A DNA stretch of 56,553 nt from Amycolatopsis keratiniphila subsp. keratiniphila (GCF_001620365.2 NZ_LQMT02000044.1:1-56553); one strand, 5' to 3'; numbered from the stretch's first letter, positions 30,432 to 39,621 are shown. Program-made: numbers and translations. The notes: generated by a model from the sequence alone, not told the origin.

Positions 30432-32185
30432 CAGTACTTCCGCTCCATCGGTTCGTAGCGGGTGAAGGTCACCGGCTTGTAGTCCAGGCGGACGTCGGCG
30501 GTGAGACCTTCGCCCTCCTTGTAGGCCATGGTGTGCCGCATGAAGTTCGTGTCGTCGCGGTTCGGGTAGTCCTCGCGCGCGTGCCCGCCGCGGGATTCCT
30601 TGCGCGCCAGGGCGCCGACGACCAGGACCTCGGCGAGTTCGAGCAGGAAGCCCAGCTCGACGGCCTCGAGGACGTCGGTGTTGTACCGCTTCCCCTTGTC
30701 CGACACGGTGATCCGGCTGTACCGCTCCTTCAGCGCCTGCACGTCGGTCAGCGCCTGCTTGAGCGTGTCCTCCGTGCGGTACACCGAAGCGTGCGAGTCC
30801 ATCGTCCGCTGCAGCTCGGTGCGGATGTCGGCGACGCGCTCGTCACCGTGCTCCGAGAGCAGCAGCGCCAGCTGGTCCTCGACGAGCTTGGTCGGGTTCT
30901 CCGGCAGCTCGATGTGCTCGTGCGCCAGCGCGTACTCGGCGGCCGCGATGCCGGCGCGACGGCCGAACACGTTGATGTCGAGCAGCGAGTTCGTGCCGAG
31001 CCGGTTCGAGCCGTGCACGGACACGCACGCCACCTCGCCCGCGGCGTACAGCCCGGGGATGACGTTTTCGTTGTCCCGCAACGCTTCGCCGTGGATGTTG
31101 GTCGGGATTCCGCCCATCACGTAGTGGCAGGTCGGGAACACGGGCACCGGCTCGGTGACCGGGTCGACGCCCAGGTACGTCCGCGAGAACTCCATGATGT
31201 CCGGGAGTTTCGCGTTCAGCGTCTCTTCCGGGATGTGCGTGACGTCGAGGACGACGTAGTCCTTGTTCGGCCCGCAACCGCGGCCCTGCAGCACTTCCTG
31301 CACCATCGACCGGGCGACGATGTCGCGCGGCGCGAGGTCCTTGATGGTGGGGGCGTAGCGCTCCATGAACCGCTCGCCGTCGGCGTTGCGGAGGATGCCG
31401 CCCTCACCGCGCACGGCCTCGGAGATGAGGATGCCGAGCCCGGCCAGACCTGTCGGGTGGAACTGGAAGAACTCCATGTCCTCCAGCGGCAGGCCCTTGC
31501 GGAAGATGATGCCGAGGCCGTCACCGGTGAGGGTGTGCGCGTTCGACGTCGTCTTGAAGATCTTGCCCGCGCCGCCGGTGGCGAACACGATCGACTTCGC
31601 CTGGAAGACGTGCAGCTCGCCGGTCGCCAGCTCGTAGGCGACGACGCCGGAGGCGGCCGGGTTGCCGTTCTCGTCCGGGGTCAGCACCAGGTCGAGCACG
31701 TAGAACTCGTTGAAGAACTCGGTGCCGTGCTTGACGCAGTTCTGATACAGCGTCTGCAGGATCATGTGCCCGGTGCGGTCCGCGGCGTAGCAGGCGCGGC
31801 GCACCGCGGCCTTGCCGTGGTCACGGGTGTGCCCGCCGAAGCGGCGCTGGTCGATCTTGCCTTCGGGCGTCCGGTTGAACGGCAGGCCCATCTTCTCGAG
31901 GTCGAGGACCGCGTCGATGGCTTCCTTCGCCATGATCTCGGCGGCGTCCTGGTCGACCAGGTAGTCGCCGCCCTTGATCGTGTCGAAGGTGTGCCACTCC
32001 CAGTTGTCCTCTTCGACGTTCGCCAGCGCGGCGCACATGCCGCCCTGGGCGGCGCCGGTGTGCGAACGCGTCGGGTAGAGCTTGGTGAGGACCGCGGTGC
32101 GGGCACGCTGGCCGGATTCGATGGCCGCGCGCATGCCGGCGCCACCGGCGCCGACGATCACCACGTCGTACTTGTGGAACTGCAT
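30431..32185 (-). CDS. sdhA: Succinate dehydrogenase flavoprotein subunit
   Basis: A 584-residue catalytic subunit that oxidises succinate to fumarate. FAD-binding GAGGAG at 12-17, covalent-FAD histidine H42 (SHTGAAQGGM), capping and active-site segments FQFHPTGL, RGEGGILRN, and the C-terminal REDYPNRDDTNFMRHT. Full length. It follows sdhD by 31 bp on the same strand and overlaps sdhB by one base. Confidence 0.97.
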   Translation of the reverse strand: MQFHKYDVVIVGAGGAGMRAAIESGQRARTAVLTKLYPTRSHTGAAQGGMCAALANVEEDNWEWHTFDTIKGGDYLVDQDAAEIMAKEAIDAVLDLEKMGLPFNRTPEGKIDQRRFGGHTRDHGKAAVRRACYAADRTGHMILQTLYQNCVKHGTEFFNEFYVLDLVLTPDENGNPAASGVVAYELATGELHVFQAKSIVFATGGAGKIFKTTSNAHTLTGDGLGIIFRKGLPLEDMEFFQFHPTGLAGLGILISEAVRGEGGILRNADGERFMERYAPTIKDLAPRDIVARSMVQEVLQGRGCGPNKDYVVLDVTHIPEETLNAKLPDIMEFSRTYLGVDPVTEPVPVFPTCHYVMGGIPTNIHGEALRDNENVIPGLYAAGEVACVSVHGSNRLGTNSLLDINVFGRRAGIAAAEYALAHEHIELPENPTKLVEDQLALLLSEHGDERVADIRTELQRTMDSHASVYRTEDTLKQALTDVQALKERYSRITVSDKGKRYNTDVLEAVELGFLLELAEVLVVGALARKESRGGHAREDYPNRDDTNFMRHTMAYKEGEGLTADVRLDYKPVTFTRYEPMERKY

Positions 32186-32216
32186 GAGGACTCCGCTTTG
32201 AACGTGTGGTGGGGCG

Positions 32217-32636
32217 TCAGTTGGCCGAGATGCCGGGATCGAAGGTGAAGATCACCATCGTGCCGACGGCGAGGATCAGCACCATCGAGACGTAGAGCAC
32301 GATCTTCAGCCAGAACCGGGTGCTGTCCTTGCGGGCGTAGTCGTCGATGATCGTCCGCAGGCCGTTGCCGCCGTGGATCTCGGCGAGCCACAGCATCGAC
32401 AGGTCCCAGAACTGCCAGAACGGCGAGGCCCAGCGGCCGGCGACGAAGCCCCAGTTGATGCGGTGCACGCCGCCGTCGAGGATGTTCATGATGAACAGGT
32501 GGCCGAGCACCAGCACGATCAGGGCGAGGCCCGAGATGCGCATGAACAGCCAGCTGTAGAGCTCGAAGTTGCTGCGGCGGGCAGCGGGGCGCTTCGGCGA
32601 GCGCGGCTTGTCGAGTGCGAGAACTTCGGTCGCCAT
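32217..32636 (-). CDS. sdhD: Succinate dehydrogenase membrane subunit D
   Basis: A 139-residue membrane anchor with three helices. It holds FMRISGLALIVLVLGHLFIMNIL (quinone/haem helix, His in GHLF) and LAEIHGGNGLRTIIDDY in the second part. ATG at 32636; the longer open frame to 32984 overlaps sdhC and is not used. It starts 2 bp after the sdhC stop. Confidence 0.92.
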   Translation of the reverse strand: MATEVLALDKPRSPKRPAARRSNFELYSWLFMRISGLALIVLVLGHLFIMNILDGGVHRINWGFVAGRWASPFWQFWDLSMLWLAEIHGGNGLRTIIDDYARKDSTRFWLKIVLYVSMVLILAVGTMVIFTFDPGISAN

Positions 32637-32638
32637 GG

Positions 32639-33082
32639 TCAGTGCCCCCCGAACATAACTTCGACGGTGCGCTTCATCATGAAGTAGGCACCGGGAATCA
32701 TCACCACGACCCAGATGGCCAGGATGGTCCAGAGCATCGGCTTCTGGAACTTCGGTCCCTTCTCCCAGAAGTCGACCAGCATGACCCGGATGCCGTTGAG
32801 CGCGTGGAACAGCACCGCGCCGACCAGGCCGACCTCGAGGAGGTTGACCAGCGGGGTCTTGTAGGTCTCGATGACCTCGTTGTACGAGTCGGGCGACACG
32901 CGCACGAGCGCGGTGTCGAGCACGTGCACGAAAAGGAAGAAGAATGTCAGCACGCCGGTGATGCGGTGCAGCACCCAGGACCACATACCGGGGTCTCCCC
33001 GGTAGAACGTCCCTTGCCGGCGTGAGGCACCCGCCCGATCGCTCGCGGCCGCCTCGGTGGCGGTGCTAGCCGTGGTGGACAT
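32639..33082 (-). CDS. sdhC: Succinate dehydrogenase cytochrome b556 subunit
   Basis: A 147-residue membrane anchor with three helices and haem-ligand region: SWVLHRITGVLTFFFLFVHVLDTAL (helix 1), VGAVLFHALNGIRVMLVD (His in LFHALNG), and LAIWVVVMIPGAYFMM. First gene of sdhCDAB. ATG at 33082 with GGAGG 10 nt upstream. Confidence 0.94.
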   Translation of the reverse strand: MSTTASTATEAAASDRAGASRRQGTFYRGDPGMWSWVLHRITGVLTFFFLFVHVLDTALVRVSPDSYNEVIETYKTPLVNLLEVGLVGAVLFHALNGIRVMLVDFWEKGPKFQKPMLWTILAIWVVVMIPGAYFMMKRTVEVMFGGH

Positions 33083-33484
33083 CGGTGAACGGCCTCCAAC
33101 GTCATGGCTTGGGCCCGCTGACCGCTGGTTTCCGCGCCTGCCGCCGGGACGTCCACCTGGGACGGCTCCGGCGACGGTGCCGAGATCATGGTCATCGAGC
33201 GTGGATGAACAGGATGCTAGACCCGCACCTCACGGTGGGCTCACCTCCGGGTTCCTCTGTGTGATGGACCAGACATCTCCGGCCCGCACGATCGGTGCTC
33301 ACGGAAGGTGGCGGCGCGGGGTCACGGCCAAGCTGATTTCCCACTCCGGGTGGTATTGGCCCGACGGCTTGGATACGCTTGCGAATCCGGGCTCGCGTGG
33401 ACCGGAGAATTCGCCTTGTGGCGGGCGTCTCGTCACCCGAATGTCGTATGTTCGGTGCTTCCGGCTCCCGCTAGGGTCATTTTC
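33083..33484. other. Intergenic region upstream of sdhC
   Basis: A 402-bp divergent gap. It must hold the sdh promoter and that of the small secreted protein at 33485. I see no convincing operator, RNA structure or coding frame; the right third turns less GC-rich. Confidence 0.4.
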
Positions 33485-33790
33485 ATGACGAAAAGGATTA
33501 TATCCTTCCTGGGGGCCGTCTTCGTATCTCTGGGAATGGTCTTGTTCGGGTCCTCCGTGGCACACGCGGACGCGGTCTGTTACAACACGGGTATCGCCGG
33601 CGATGGTCACTCGGCCTGGACGACCTGCAACTATGTGAACGGTGCGCCCAAGTACTACTTCGTGATGACCGTTTGCAGCGCCGGTGGCTGCACGCGGCAA
33701 GGATCCAATACCGTGCCCGTCGGTCAGCAGTCCGTTCTTCGCAGCAGCGGATACATTTCCGGCACGTTCACCATTATCGCCGTTCGCTGA
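33485..33790 (+). CDS. Small secreted four-cysteine protein
   Basis: A 101-residue protein with a signal peptide (1-27, AHA-DA) and a mature part of about 74 residues with C32, C48, C64 and C69, able to form two disulphides; it is rich in S, G, T and Y with no charge cluster. No known family recognised; size and cysteine number fit secreted inhibitors or antimicrobial/phytotoxic small proteins, but nothing proves this. The gene and its flanks are visibly poorer in GC than the neighbours (ATGACGAAAAGGATTATATC start), which suggests transfer or an expressed accessory gene. No Shine-Dalgarno sequence is clear. A GC-rich terminator follows (33838-33872). Confidence 0.6.
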   Translation: MTKRIISFLGAVFVSLGMVLFGSSVAHADAVCYNTGIAGDGHSAWTTCNYVNGAPKYYFVMTVCSAGGCTRQGSNTVPVGQQSVLRSSGYISGTFTIIAVR

Positions 33791-33837
33791 TCGGTTTCAC
33801 TGGAAATGTTCTCGTGAATAAATGAATTCAATGAAAT

Positions 33838-33872
33838 GGCGCGCGCCGGGCATGGGATGTCCGGCGCGCGCC
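33838..33872 (+). terminator. GC-rich hairpin after the small secreted protein
   Basis: GGCGCGCGCCGG pairs with CCGGCGCGCGCC around an 11-nt loop (33838-33849 and 33861-33872), 47 bp after the stop. Confidence 0.75.
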
Positions 33873-33934
33873 TGAACCCTGCCCGCTCGTCGTGACGTTG
33901 TGTGATCGCGTGGTCGCCGAAGTGAGCCGGATGT

Positions 33935-33942
33935 AAACGTTT
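33935..33942. promoter_or_regulatory. AAACGTTT palindrome upstream of the nucleoside ABC operon
   Basis: AAACGTTT, a perfect 8-bp palindrome about 130 bp before the lipoprotein start, within GTAAACGTTTGTG. A possible regulator site in an otherwise GC-rich leader. Confidence 0.3.
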
Positions 33943-34070
33943 GTGTCACGTAGCGTGCCTTTCCTATGGCCGCCAAGGGGCCGTTGGGTACCGTCTCTCG
34001 GTCAACCCGGCAACGTGGCCGGGTCGTTTCTTCGGACCATCCGCTGGATCAGCGGGGAGGGAGACACACG

Positions 34071-35222
34071 TTGCGTCGCATGCGTGGAACCGCGCTGGCC
34101 GCTGCCGCCATGGCCGGTGCTCTGGTATTGGCCGGATGCGCCAAGGATTCGGGTGCGGGGAACAACAGCAACAACAATGCCTCGGGGGATCAGTCCTCCA
34201 GCTGCGTGACCGCGCCGAAGCCGCCCGCCGCGGCCGCCGCCTCGACCAGCAGCGCGCAGTCCGGTGAGAAGGTGGACGCCAGCAAGCTGAAGGTGGCGCT
34301 CGCGTTCGACGTGGGCGGCCGGGGCGACGCGTCCTTCAACGACTCGGCCGCGGCCGGCGTCGACAAGGCGAAGTCGGAAATGGGCCTCACCACCGTGAGC
34401 GAAAGCACGGCGAGCTCCAGCGAGGACGAGGCCGCCAAGTCGCAGCGCCTCGAGCAGCTGGCCGCCCAGGGCTTCACCGCGATCGTCGCGGTCGGGTTCG
34501 CCTACGCCAAGGCCGTCGGCCAAGTGGCGCCGAAGTACCCGAACACCCAGTTCGCGATCGTCGACGACGACTCCGTCAAGGCCCCGAACGTCACCTCGCT
34601 CGTGTTCGCCGAGGAGCAGGGTTCGTTCCTGGCCGGTGTCGCCGCCGCCTACAAGTCGAAGAAGTGCCACGTCGGCTTCGTCGGTGGCGTGAACACGCCG
34701 CTGATCCAGAAGTTCGAGGCCGGCTTCCTCCAGGGTGTGAAGGCCGCTTCGTCCAAGGCCAAGATCGAGGACGAGTACCTCACCCCGGCCGGTGACATCT
34801 CCGGGTTCCAGGACCCGGCGAAGGGCAACGTGAAGGCCGCCGCCCAGATCGCCAAGGGCGCGGACGTGATCTACCACGCCGCCGGTGCCTCCGGTAAGGG
34901 TGTCTTCGAGGCCGCCAAGTCCAACAACGCCATGGCCATCGGCGTCGACTCCGACCAGTACAACCAGAAGACGGTCGAGGCGTCGAAGGACGTCATCATC
35001 ACCTCGATGCTCAAGCGCGTCGACGTGGCGGTGTTCGACTACCTGCGCGCGCTGGCGAAGGGTGACCTGACGTCGCTGCCGAAGCGGTTCGACCTCAAGG
35101 TCGACGGCGTCGGCTACGCCACCTCCGGTGGCAAGGTCGACGACATCAAGGACGTCCTCGACGGCTACAAGGCGCAGATCGTCTCCGGGGCGATCACCGT
35201 CTCGGACAAGCCGCAGAAGTAA
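34071..35222 (+). CDS. BMP-family nucleoside-binding lipoprotein
   Basis: A 383-residue ABC substrate-binding lipoprotein of the basic membrane protein (BMP/PnrA) family. The lipobox LAGC places C23 as the lipidated residue, followed by a low-complexity S/N/A linker. BMP motifs: ALAFDVGGRGDASFNDSA, EEQGSFLAGVAAAYKS, GFVGGVNTPLIQKFEAGF, VIYHAAGASGKGVFEAA, AIGVDSDQYNQ. The family binds purine and pyrimidine nucleosides. TTG at 34071 lies 10 nt after GGAGG; ATG 34080 is an alternative. First gene of the importer operon; the hairpin 35239-35270 separates it from the ATPase gene and may raise its relative amount. Confidence 0.92.
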   Translation: MRRMRGTALAAAAMAGALVLAGCAKDSGAGNNSNNNASGDQSSSCVTAPKPPAAAAASTSSAQSGEKVDASKLKVALAFDVGGRGDASFNDSAAAGVDKAKSEMGLTTVSESTASSSEDEAAKSQRLEQLAAQGFTAIVAVGFAYAKAVGQVAPKYPNTQFAIVDDDSVKAPNVTSLVFAEEQGSFLAGVAAAYKSKKCHVGFVGGVNTPLIQKFEAGFLQGVKAASSKAKIEDEYLTPAGDISGFQDPAKGNVKAAAQIAKGADVIYHAAGASGKGVFEAAKSNNAMAIGVDSDQYNQKTVEASKDVIITSMLKRVDVAVFDYLRALAKGDLTSLPKRFDLKVDGVGYATSGGKVDDIKDVLDGYKAQIVSGAITVSDKPQK

Positions 35223-35238
35223 GCTCGACCAGGCAGCG

Positions 35239-35270
35239 GGGCTCGGGAGGGTAACCCCTTCCGAGCCCCA
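35239..35270 (+). terminator. Attenuating hairpin between lipoprotein and ATPase genes
   Basis: GGGGCTCGG (35239-35247) pairs with CCGAGCCCC (35262-35270), with GAGGG/CCCCT inside the loop. No T tract, so partial termination, giving more lipoprotein than transporter, is more likely than a full stop. Confidence 0.6.
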
Positions 35271-35302
35271 ACCTGTTTACCCCAGAACTGGATGGCTTTT
35301 CC

Positions 35303-36877
35303 ATGAGCGCTCCCCAGGCCGAGGTCACCGACGCCCCCGACCGGGGTGAACCGGCCGTGCAGCTGACCGGGATCACGAAGCGGTTCCCCGGTGTCGTGGC
35401 CAACTCCGACGTCAACCTCACCGTCACCAAGGGTGAGGTGCACGCCGTCTGCGGCGAGAACGGCGCGGGCAAATCGACCCTGATGAAGATCCTCTACGGC
35501 ATGCAGCAGCCGGACGAGGGCGACATCGCGATCAACGGTCAGCCGGTGAAACTGCGCAACCCGCAGGACGCCATCAAAACCGGGATCGGGATGGTCCACC
35601 AGCACTTCATGCTGGCCGACAACCTGACCGTCGGGGAGAACGTCTTCCTCGGCGCGGAGAACCTGCACGGCATCGGCCGCGCGGCGAGGGCGAAGCTGGC
35701 GGAACTCGCCGAACGCGTCGGCCTGCGCGCCCGCCCGGACGCGCTGCTGGAAGAGCTCGGCGTCGCCGACCGCCAGCGCGTGGAGATCGTCAAGGTGCTC
35801 TACCGCGGCGCGCGGATCATCATCCTCGACGAGCCGACCGCGGTGCTCGTCCCGCAGGAGGTCGACGCGCTGTTCGAGACCGTCCGCGCCATGCAGAAGG
35901 ACGGTTTCACCTTCATCTTCATCTCGCACAAGCTCGACGAGGTGCGCGCGATCGCCGACACGGTCACCGTGATCCGGCGCGGCACCACCGTCGGCACAGC
36001 GGATCCGAAGACGATCACCTCGCGCCAGCTGGCCGAAATGATGGTCGGCACGGAGCTGCCCAGCCCGGAGACCCGCGAATCCACGGTGACCGACCGGAAC
36101 GTCCTCCGCCTGGACGACGTCTGCCTGAGCGTCGAGGGTTCCGAGCGGAACGTGCTCGACCACATCTCCTTCACCGTCCACGCGGGTGAGGTGCTCGGGA
36201 TCGCCGGTGTCGAGGGCAACGGCCAGACCGAACTCGTCGAGACGATCATGGGCATGCGCAAGGGCGGCGGCCGGATCGAACTGACCGAGACCGACGGCAG
36301 GGTCGTCGAACTCCACAAGCTGGGGACGCTCGCCCGCCGCGAGGCCGGGATCGGCTACATCGCCGAAGACCGCACGCGGCACAGCCTCCTGCTCACGCAA
36401 CCCTTGTGGGTCAACCGGATCCTCGGTTACCAGACGCGCAAGCCGGTCGCGAAAGGACAGTTGCTCGACATCGACGGCGCGCGGGAGGACACCCGCCGCA
36501 TCGTCGAGGACTACGACGTCCGCACGCCGGGTATCGACGTCCCCGCCGCCGCGCTTTCGGGTGGTAATCAGCAGAAGCTGATCGTCGGGCGCGAACTTTC
36601 CGGCGATCCCGTCCTGCTGATCGCGTCGCATCCGACGCGGGGTGTCGACGTCGGCGCGCAGGCGTTGATCTGGGAGCAGATCCGCCAGGCGCGCGCCGCC
36701 GGGCTGGCCGTCCTGCTGGTTTCTGCCGACCTCGACGAGCTGATCGGGCTGTCCGACACCATCCAGGTCATGCTTCGCGGACGGCTGGTCGGCGAGGCCG
36801 ACCCCGCGACCGTGACCCCACAGGAACTGGGCTCCGCCATGACGGGTGCTTCCGGAGACGAAGAAGGTGCAGCGTGA
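35303..36877 (+). CDS. Nucleoside ABC importer ATPase (double NBD)
   Basis: A 524-residue ATPase with two nucleotide-binding domains of the ribose/nucleoside (RbsA/NupA) class. Domain 1: Walker A GENGAGKST (51-59), signature region around VADRQRVEIVKVL, Walker B IIILDEPTAVL. Domain 2: degenerate Walker A (GVEGNGQTEL), canonical LSGGNQQKL, and weak Walker B (LLIASHPTRG), a pattern typical of this class. It energises uptake of nucleosides by the two following permeases. ATG start after a 68-bp spacer; its stop overlaps the next gene's GTG (GTGA). Confidence 0.94.
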   Translation: MSAPQAEVTDAPDRGEPAVQLTGITKRFPGVVANSDVNLTVTKGEVHAVCGENGAGKSTLMKILYGMQQPDEGDIAINGQPVKLRNPQDAIKTGIGMVHQHFMLADNLTVGENVFLGAENLHGIGRAARAKLAELAERVGLRARPDALLEELGVADRQRVEIVKVLYRGARIIILDEPTAVLVPQEVDALFETVRAMQKDGFTFIFISHKLDEVRAIADTVTVIRRGTTVGTADPKTITSRQLAEMMVGTELPSPETRESTVTDRNVLRLDDVCLSVEGSERNVLDHISFTVHAGEVLGIAGVEGNGQTELVETIMGMRKGGGRIELTETDGRVVELHKLGTLARREAGIGYIAEDRTRHSLLLTQPLWVNRILGYQTRKPVAKGQLLDIDGAREDTRRIVEDYDVRTPGIDVPAAALSGGNQQKLIVGRELSGDPVLLIASHPTRGVDVGAQALIWEQIRQARAAGLAVLLVSADLDELIGLSDTIQVMLRGRLVGEADPATVTPQELGSAMTGASGDEEGAA

Positions 36878-37962
36878 GTAGTTGGCGTACGAGGCTGCTG
36901 CCGCCTCTGCTCGCGATCGTTTTCGCGGTCATCCTGACGGCCATCGCGCTGATCATCTCGGGGGCGGATCCGCTCCAGGCCTACGGCACGATGATCGGCC
37001 AGCTCTTCAAGGGCTCGACGGCCGTCGACACGGTGAACCTCGCGACGGTCTACTACCTGTCCGGGCTCGCGGTGGCCATCGGCTTCCAGATGAACCTGTT
37101 CAACATCGGTGTCGAGGGCCAGTACCGGTTCGCCGCCATCGTCACCGCCATCATCGGCGGGGCGCTGCAGCTGCCGCCGGTGATCCACGTGATCGCGATC
37201 CTGATCGTCGCGGTGGCCAGCGGCATGCTCTACGCGGCCATCCCCGCCGTGCTGAAGGTGACCCGCGGGGTTTCCGAGGTCATCTCGACGATCATGCTGA
37301 ACGCGATCGTCGGCGGCATCGTGGCGTTCCTGGTCAACGCGGACCAGTTCGGCGTGCAGACCGGCAACAACATCGCCACCCGCGAGATCGCCGAGACCGG
37401 CCGGATCCCCGGAATCCCGATCGGGTCCGGAGAGCTGTTCGGCTTCGTGATCATCGCGGCGCTGATCGGCGGGGCCTACTGGTTCATGCTCAACCGGACC
37501 CGGTTCGGTTTCGAGCTCAAGGCCTCCGGCGAATCGACGACGGCCGCCGCGGCGGGTGGCGTCAACGCCAAGAAGATGACGCTGATCGCGATGCTGCTTT
37601 CCGGTGGTGTCGCCGGTCTGATCGCGATGCCGGAACTGCTCGGCCGCGACTTCAGCTACGGCATCACCTCGACCCAGATGTACGGCTTCACGGGTATCGC
37701 GGTCGCCCTGCTCGGGCGTAACCACCCGGCCGGGATCGCGCTGGGCGCCCTGCTGTGGGCGTTCCTCGACCGGTCCGCCGTTTCGCTGGAGCAGATCAAC
37801 GTGTCCAAAGAGATCGCCACGATCATGCAGGGCGTGATCGTGCTGTCGGTCGTCATCGCGTACGAGATCGTGCGCCGCGCGGACCTGGCCGCCGAACAGC
37901 GTCGCGTCGGTCGCGCGCTGGCGGGTAAGGGTTCCAGCGTTTCCGAAGGGGGTGCGGTGTGA
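36874..37962 (+). CDS. Nucleoside ABC importer permease 1
   Basis: A 362-residue membrane permease of the BPD_transp_2 family (about eight to nine helices). Recognisable segments: VYYLSGLAVAIGFQMNLFNIGVEGQYRFAAI, EVISTIMLNAIVGGIVAFL, TAAAAGGVNAKKMTLIAMLLSGGVAGLIAMPELLGRDFSYG and GFTGIAVALLGRNHPAGIALGALL. GTG at 36874 overlaps the ATPase stop by four bases, and its own stop overlaps the next GTG, so the three genes are translationally coupled. Confidence 0.93.
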   Translation: MSSWRTRLLPPLLAIVFAVILTAIALIISGADPLQAYGTMIGQLFKGSTAVDTVNLATVYYLSGLAVAIGFQMNLFNIGVEGQYRFAAIVTAIIGGALQLPPVIHVIAILIVAVASGMLYAAIPAVLKVTRGVSEVISTIMLNAIVGGIVAFLVNADQFGVQTGNNIATREIAETGRIPGIPIGSGELFGFVIIAALIGGAYWFMLNRTRFGFELKASGESTTAAAAGGVNAKKMTLIAMLLSGGVAGLIAMPELLGRDFSYGITSTQMYGFTGIAVALLGRNHPAGIALGALLWAFLDRSAVSLEQINVSKEIATIMQGVIVLSVVIAYEIVRRADLAAEQRRVGRALAGKGSSVSEGGAV

Positions 37963-39230
37963 GCACGGATGTTCTGTCGTCCAACACGGGCGGCACCACC
38001 ATGCCGGTGAAGCCGCCGAAGCGGCGTATCCCCGGCTGGCTCAAGGGCGCCATCTGGGGTCTGCTGGCGGTCGGTGTGCTCGCGATCGCGTCGTACGCCA
38101 CCGGCGTCAACACGCTGACCTCGACCAACACTGCGCACACCGCGCTGCGGCTGGCGCTGCCGATCCTGCTCTGCGCGCTCGGCGGTCTCTGGGCCGAACG
38201 CGCGGGCGTGATCAACATCGGCCTCGAAGGCATGATGATCCTCGGCACCTGGGGTGCCGCGTGGGGCGCGTACCACGGCGGGGTCTGGGCCGGGCTGATC
38301 GCGGCGGTCGTGTTCGGCGCGCTCGGCGGGCTGCTGCACGCCGTCGCGACGGTGACCTTCAACGTCAATCACATCGTCTCCGGTGTGGCGATCAACCTGC
38401 TCGGTCTCGGGGTCGCGAAGTACCTGGCGAACCTGGTGTTCACGCCGCTTTCGGGCAACCCGCGCCAGTCGCCGCCGGTGCCGAAGTTCGACACGTACTC
38501 GGCGACGTTCCTCTCGGACTGGTTGTCGGACCTGGAAAAGATGCAGCGCGTCTTCATCTCCGACCTCGCCGGCATCCTCAACGGCCTGATCACCGAGGTC
38601 GCGCCGCTGACGATGATCGCGATCGCGCTGGTGCCGATCAGCTACTTCGTACTGTGGCGGACGCGGTTCGGCCTGCGGCTGCGGTCCTGCGGCGAGAACC
38701 CGGTCGCGGCCGAGTCCCTCGGCGTGAAGGTCTATCTGCACAAGTACGTCGCCATGATCATCTCCGGCGGGCTCGCCGGAATGGGTGGCGCGTCGCTCGT
38801 GCTGCTCGCCGGCGGTGCGGACTACCTGGAGAACCAGACCAACAACCGCGGATACATCGGCCTCGCGGCGATGATCTTCGGCAACTGGCGGCCGGGCGGC
38901 CTGCTCGGTGGTGCGGCGCTGTTCGGTTACGCGGACGGCCTCCAGCTCGCCGGTGGCGGTACCGCGGTGCTCGCGCTGCTGTACGGCGCGGTGATCCTGC
39001 TCGCCGTGATCGTGGCGGTGCAGCTGTTCCGCCGTCAGTGGATCGCTTCCGCGCTCGGTGTCGTCGGCGCCGTCGCGCTGTACGCGATCTACTGGACCAA
39101 CGACGACCTGCCCAGCGACCTCATCCCGTACACCGCGCACTTCGTGACGCTGATCGTGCTGGCGGTGGCTTCGCAGCGGCTGCGGCCGCCCAAGGCGATC
39201 GGCGCCACCTACCGGCGAGGTGAGGACTGA
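37959..39230 (+). CDS. Nucleoside ABC importer permease 2
   Basis: A 423-residue permease of the BPD_transp_2 family, partner of permease 1. Motifs: LPILLCALGGLWAERAGVINIGLEGMMILGTWGA, HIVSGVAINLLGLGVAKYL, CGENPVAAESLGVKVYLHKYVAMIISGGLAGMGGASLVL and NRGYIGLAAMIFGNWRPGGLLGGAALFG. An extra C-terminal part of about 60 residues includes two further helices. GTG at 37959. The cytidine deaminase starts 1 bp after its stop. Confidence 0.93.
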   Translation: MSTDVLSSNTGGTTMPVKPPKRRIPGWLKGAIWGLLAVGVLAIASYATGVNTLTSTNTAHTALRLALPILLCALGGLWAERAGVINIGLEGMMILGTWGAAWGAYHGGVWAGLIAAVVFGALGGLLHAVATVTFNVNHIVSGVAINLLGLGVAKYLANLVFTPLSGNPRQSPPVPKFDTYSATFLSDWLSDLEKMQRVFISDLAGILNGLITEVAPLTMIAIALVPISYFVLWRTRFGLRLRSCGENPVAAESLGVKVYLHKYVAMIISGGLAGMGGASLVLLAGGADYLENQTNNRGYIGLAAMIFGNWRPGGLLGGAALFGYADGLQLAGGGTAVLALLYGAVILLAVIVAVQLFRRQWIASALGVVGAVALYAIYWTNDDLPSDLIPYTAHFVTLIVLAVASQRLRPPKAIGATYRRGED

Positions 39231-39231
39231 C

Positions 39232-39621
39232 ATGGCGGAGTACGACTGGGAAGCCTTGCGGGCTCAAGCCGTCGAGGCGGCGAAGTCGGCGTACGCGCCG
39301 TACTCGGGCCTGCACGTCGGTGTCGCGGCGGTGGTGGACGACGGCCGGATCGTCGTCGGCTGCAACGTCGAGAACGCCTCGTACGGCTTGGGTATGTGCG
39401 CGGAATGCACGATGGCGGGGCAGCTGCGGCTGACCGGTGGCGGCAAGCTCGTCGCCGTCGCGTGCCGCAGCGGTGAAGGCGCACTGCTGATGCCGTGCGG
39501 GCGCTGCCGTCAGATCCTGTTCGAGCACGGCGGTTCCGACTGCCTGGTGGACACCCCGAGCGGCATCCTGCCGATGTCGGCGGTGCTGCCGGACGCGTTC
39601 GGACCGGACGACCTGCCGTGA
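39232..39621 (+). CDS. cdd: Cytidine deaminase
   Basis: A 129-residue zinc enzyme that deaminates (deoxy)cytidine to (deoxy)uridine. Zinc/catalytic residues C56-A-E58 in YGLGMCAECTMAG and C89/C92 in LLMPCGRCRQILF; the substrate NVENASYG at 45-52. Homotetramer-type length. ATG at 39232 with GAGGTGAGG upstream. Its TGA overlaps the GTG of deoA (GTGA), so they are coupled in the importer operon. Confidence 0.95.
   Translation: MAEYDWEALRAQAVEAAKSAYAPYSGLHVGVAAVVDDGRIVVGCNVENASYGLGMCAECTMAGQLRLTGGGKLVAVACRSGEGALLMPCGRCRQILFEHGGSDCLVDTPSGILPMSAVLPDAFGPDDLP

Noticed and set aside
30533..32248. A 571-codon open frame opposite sdhA
   Set aside because: Pure antisense of sdhA, with the biased composition of a shadow frame.
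35165..36631. A 488-codon open frame opposite the nucleoside ATPase
   Set aside because: Antisense of a gene with Walker and signature motifs; no domain in the product.
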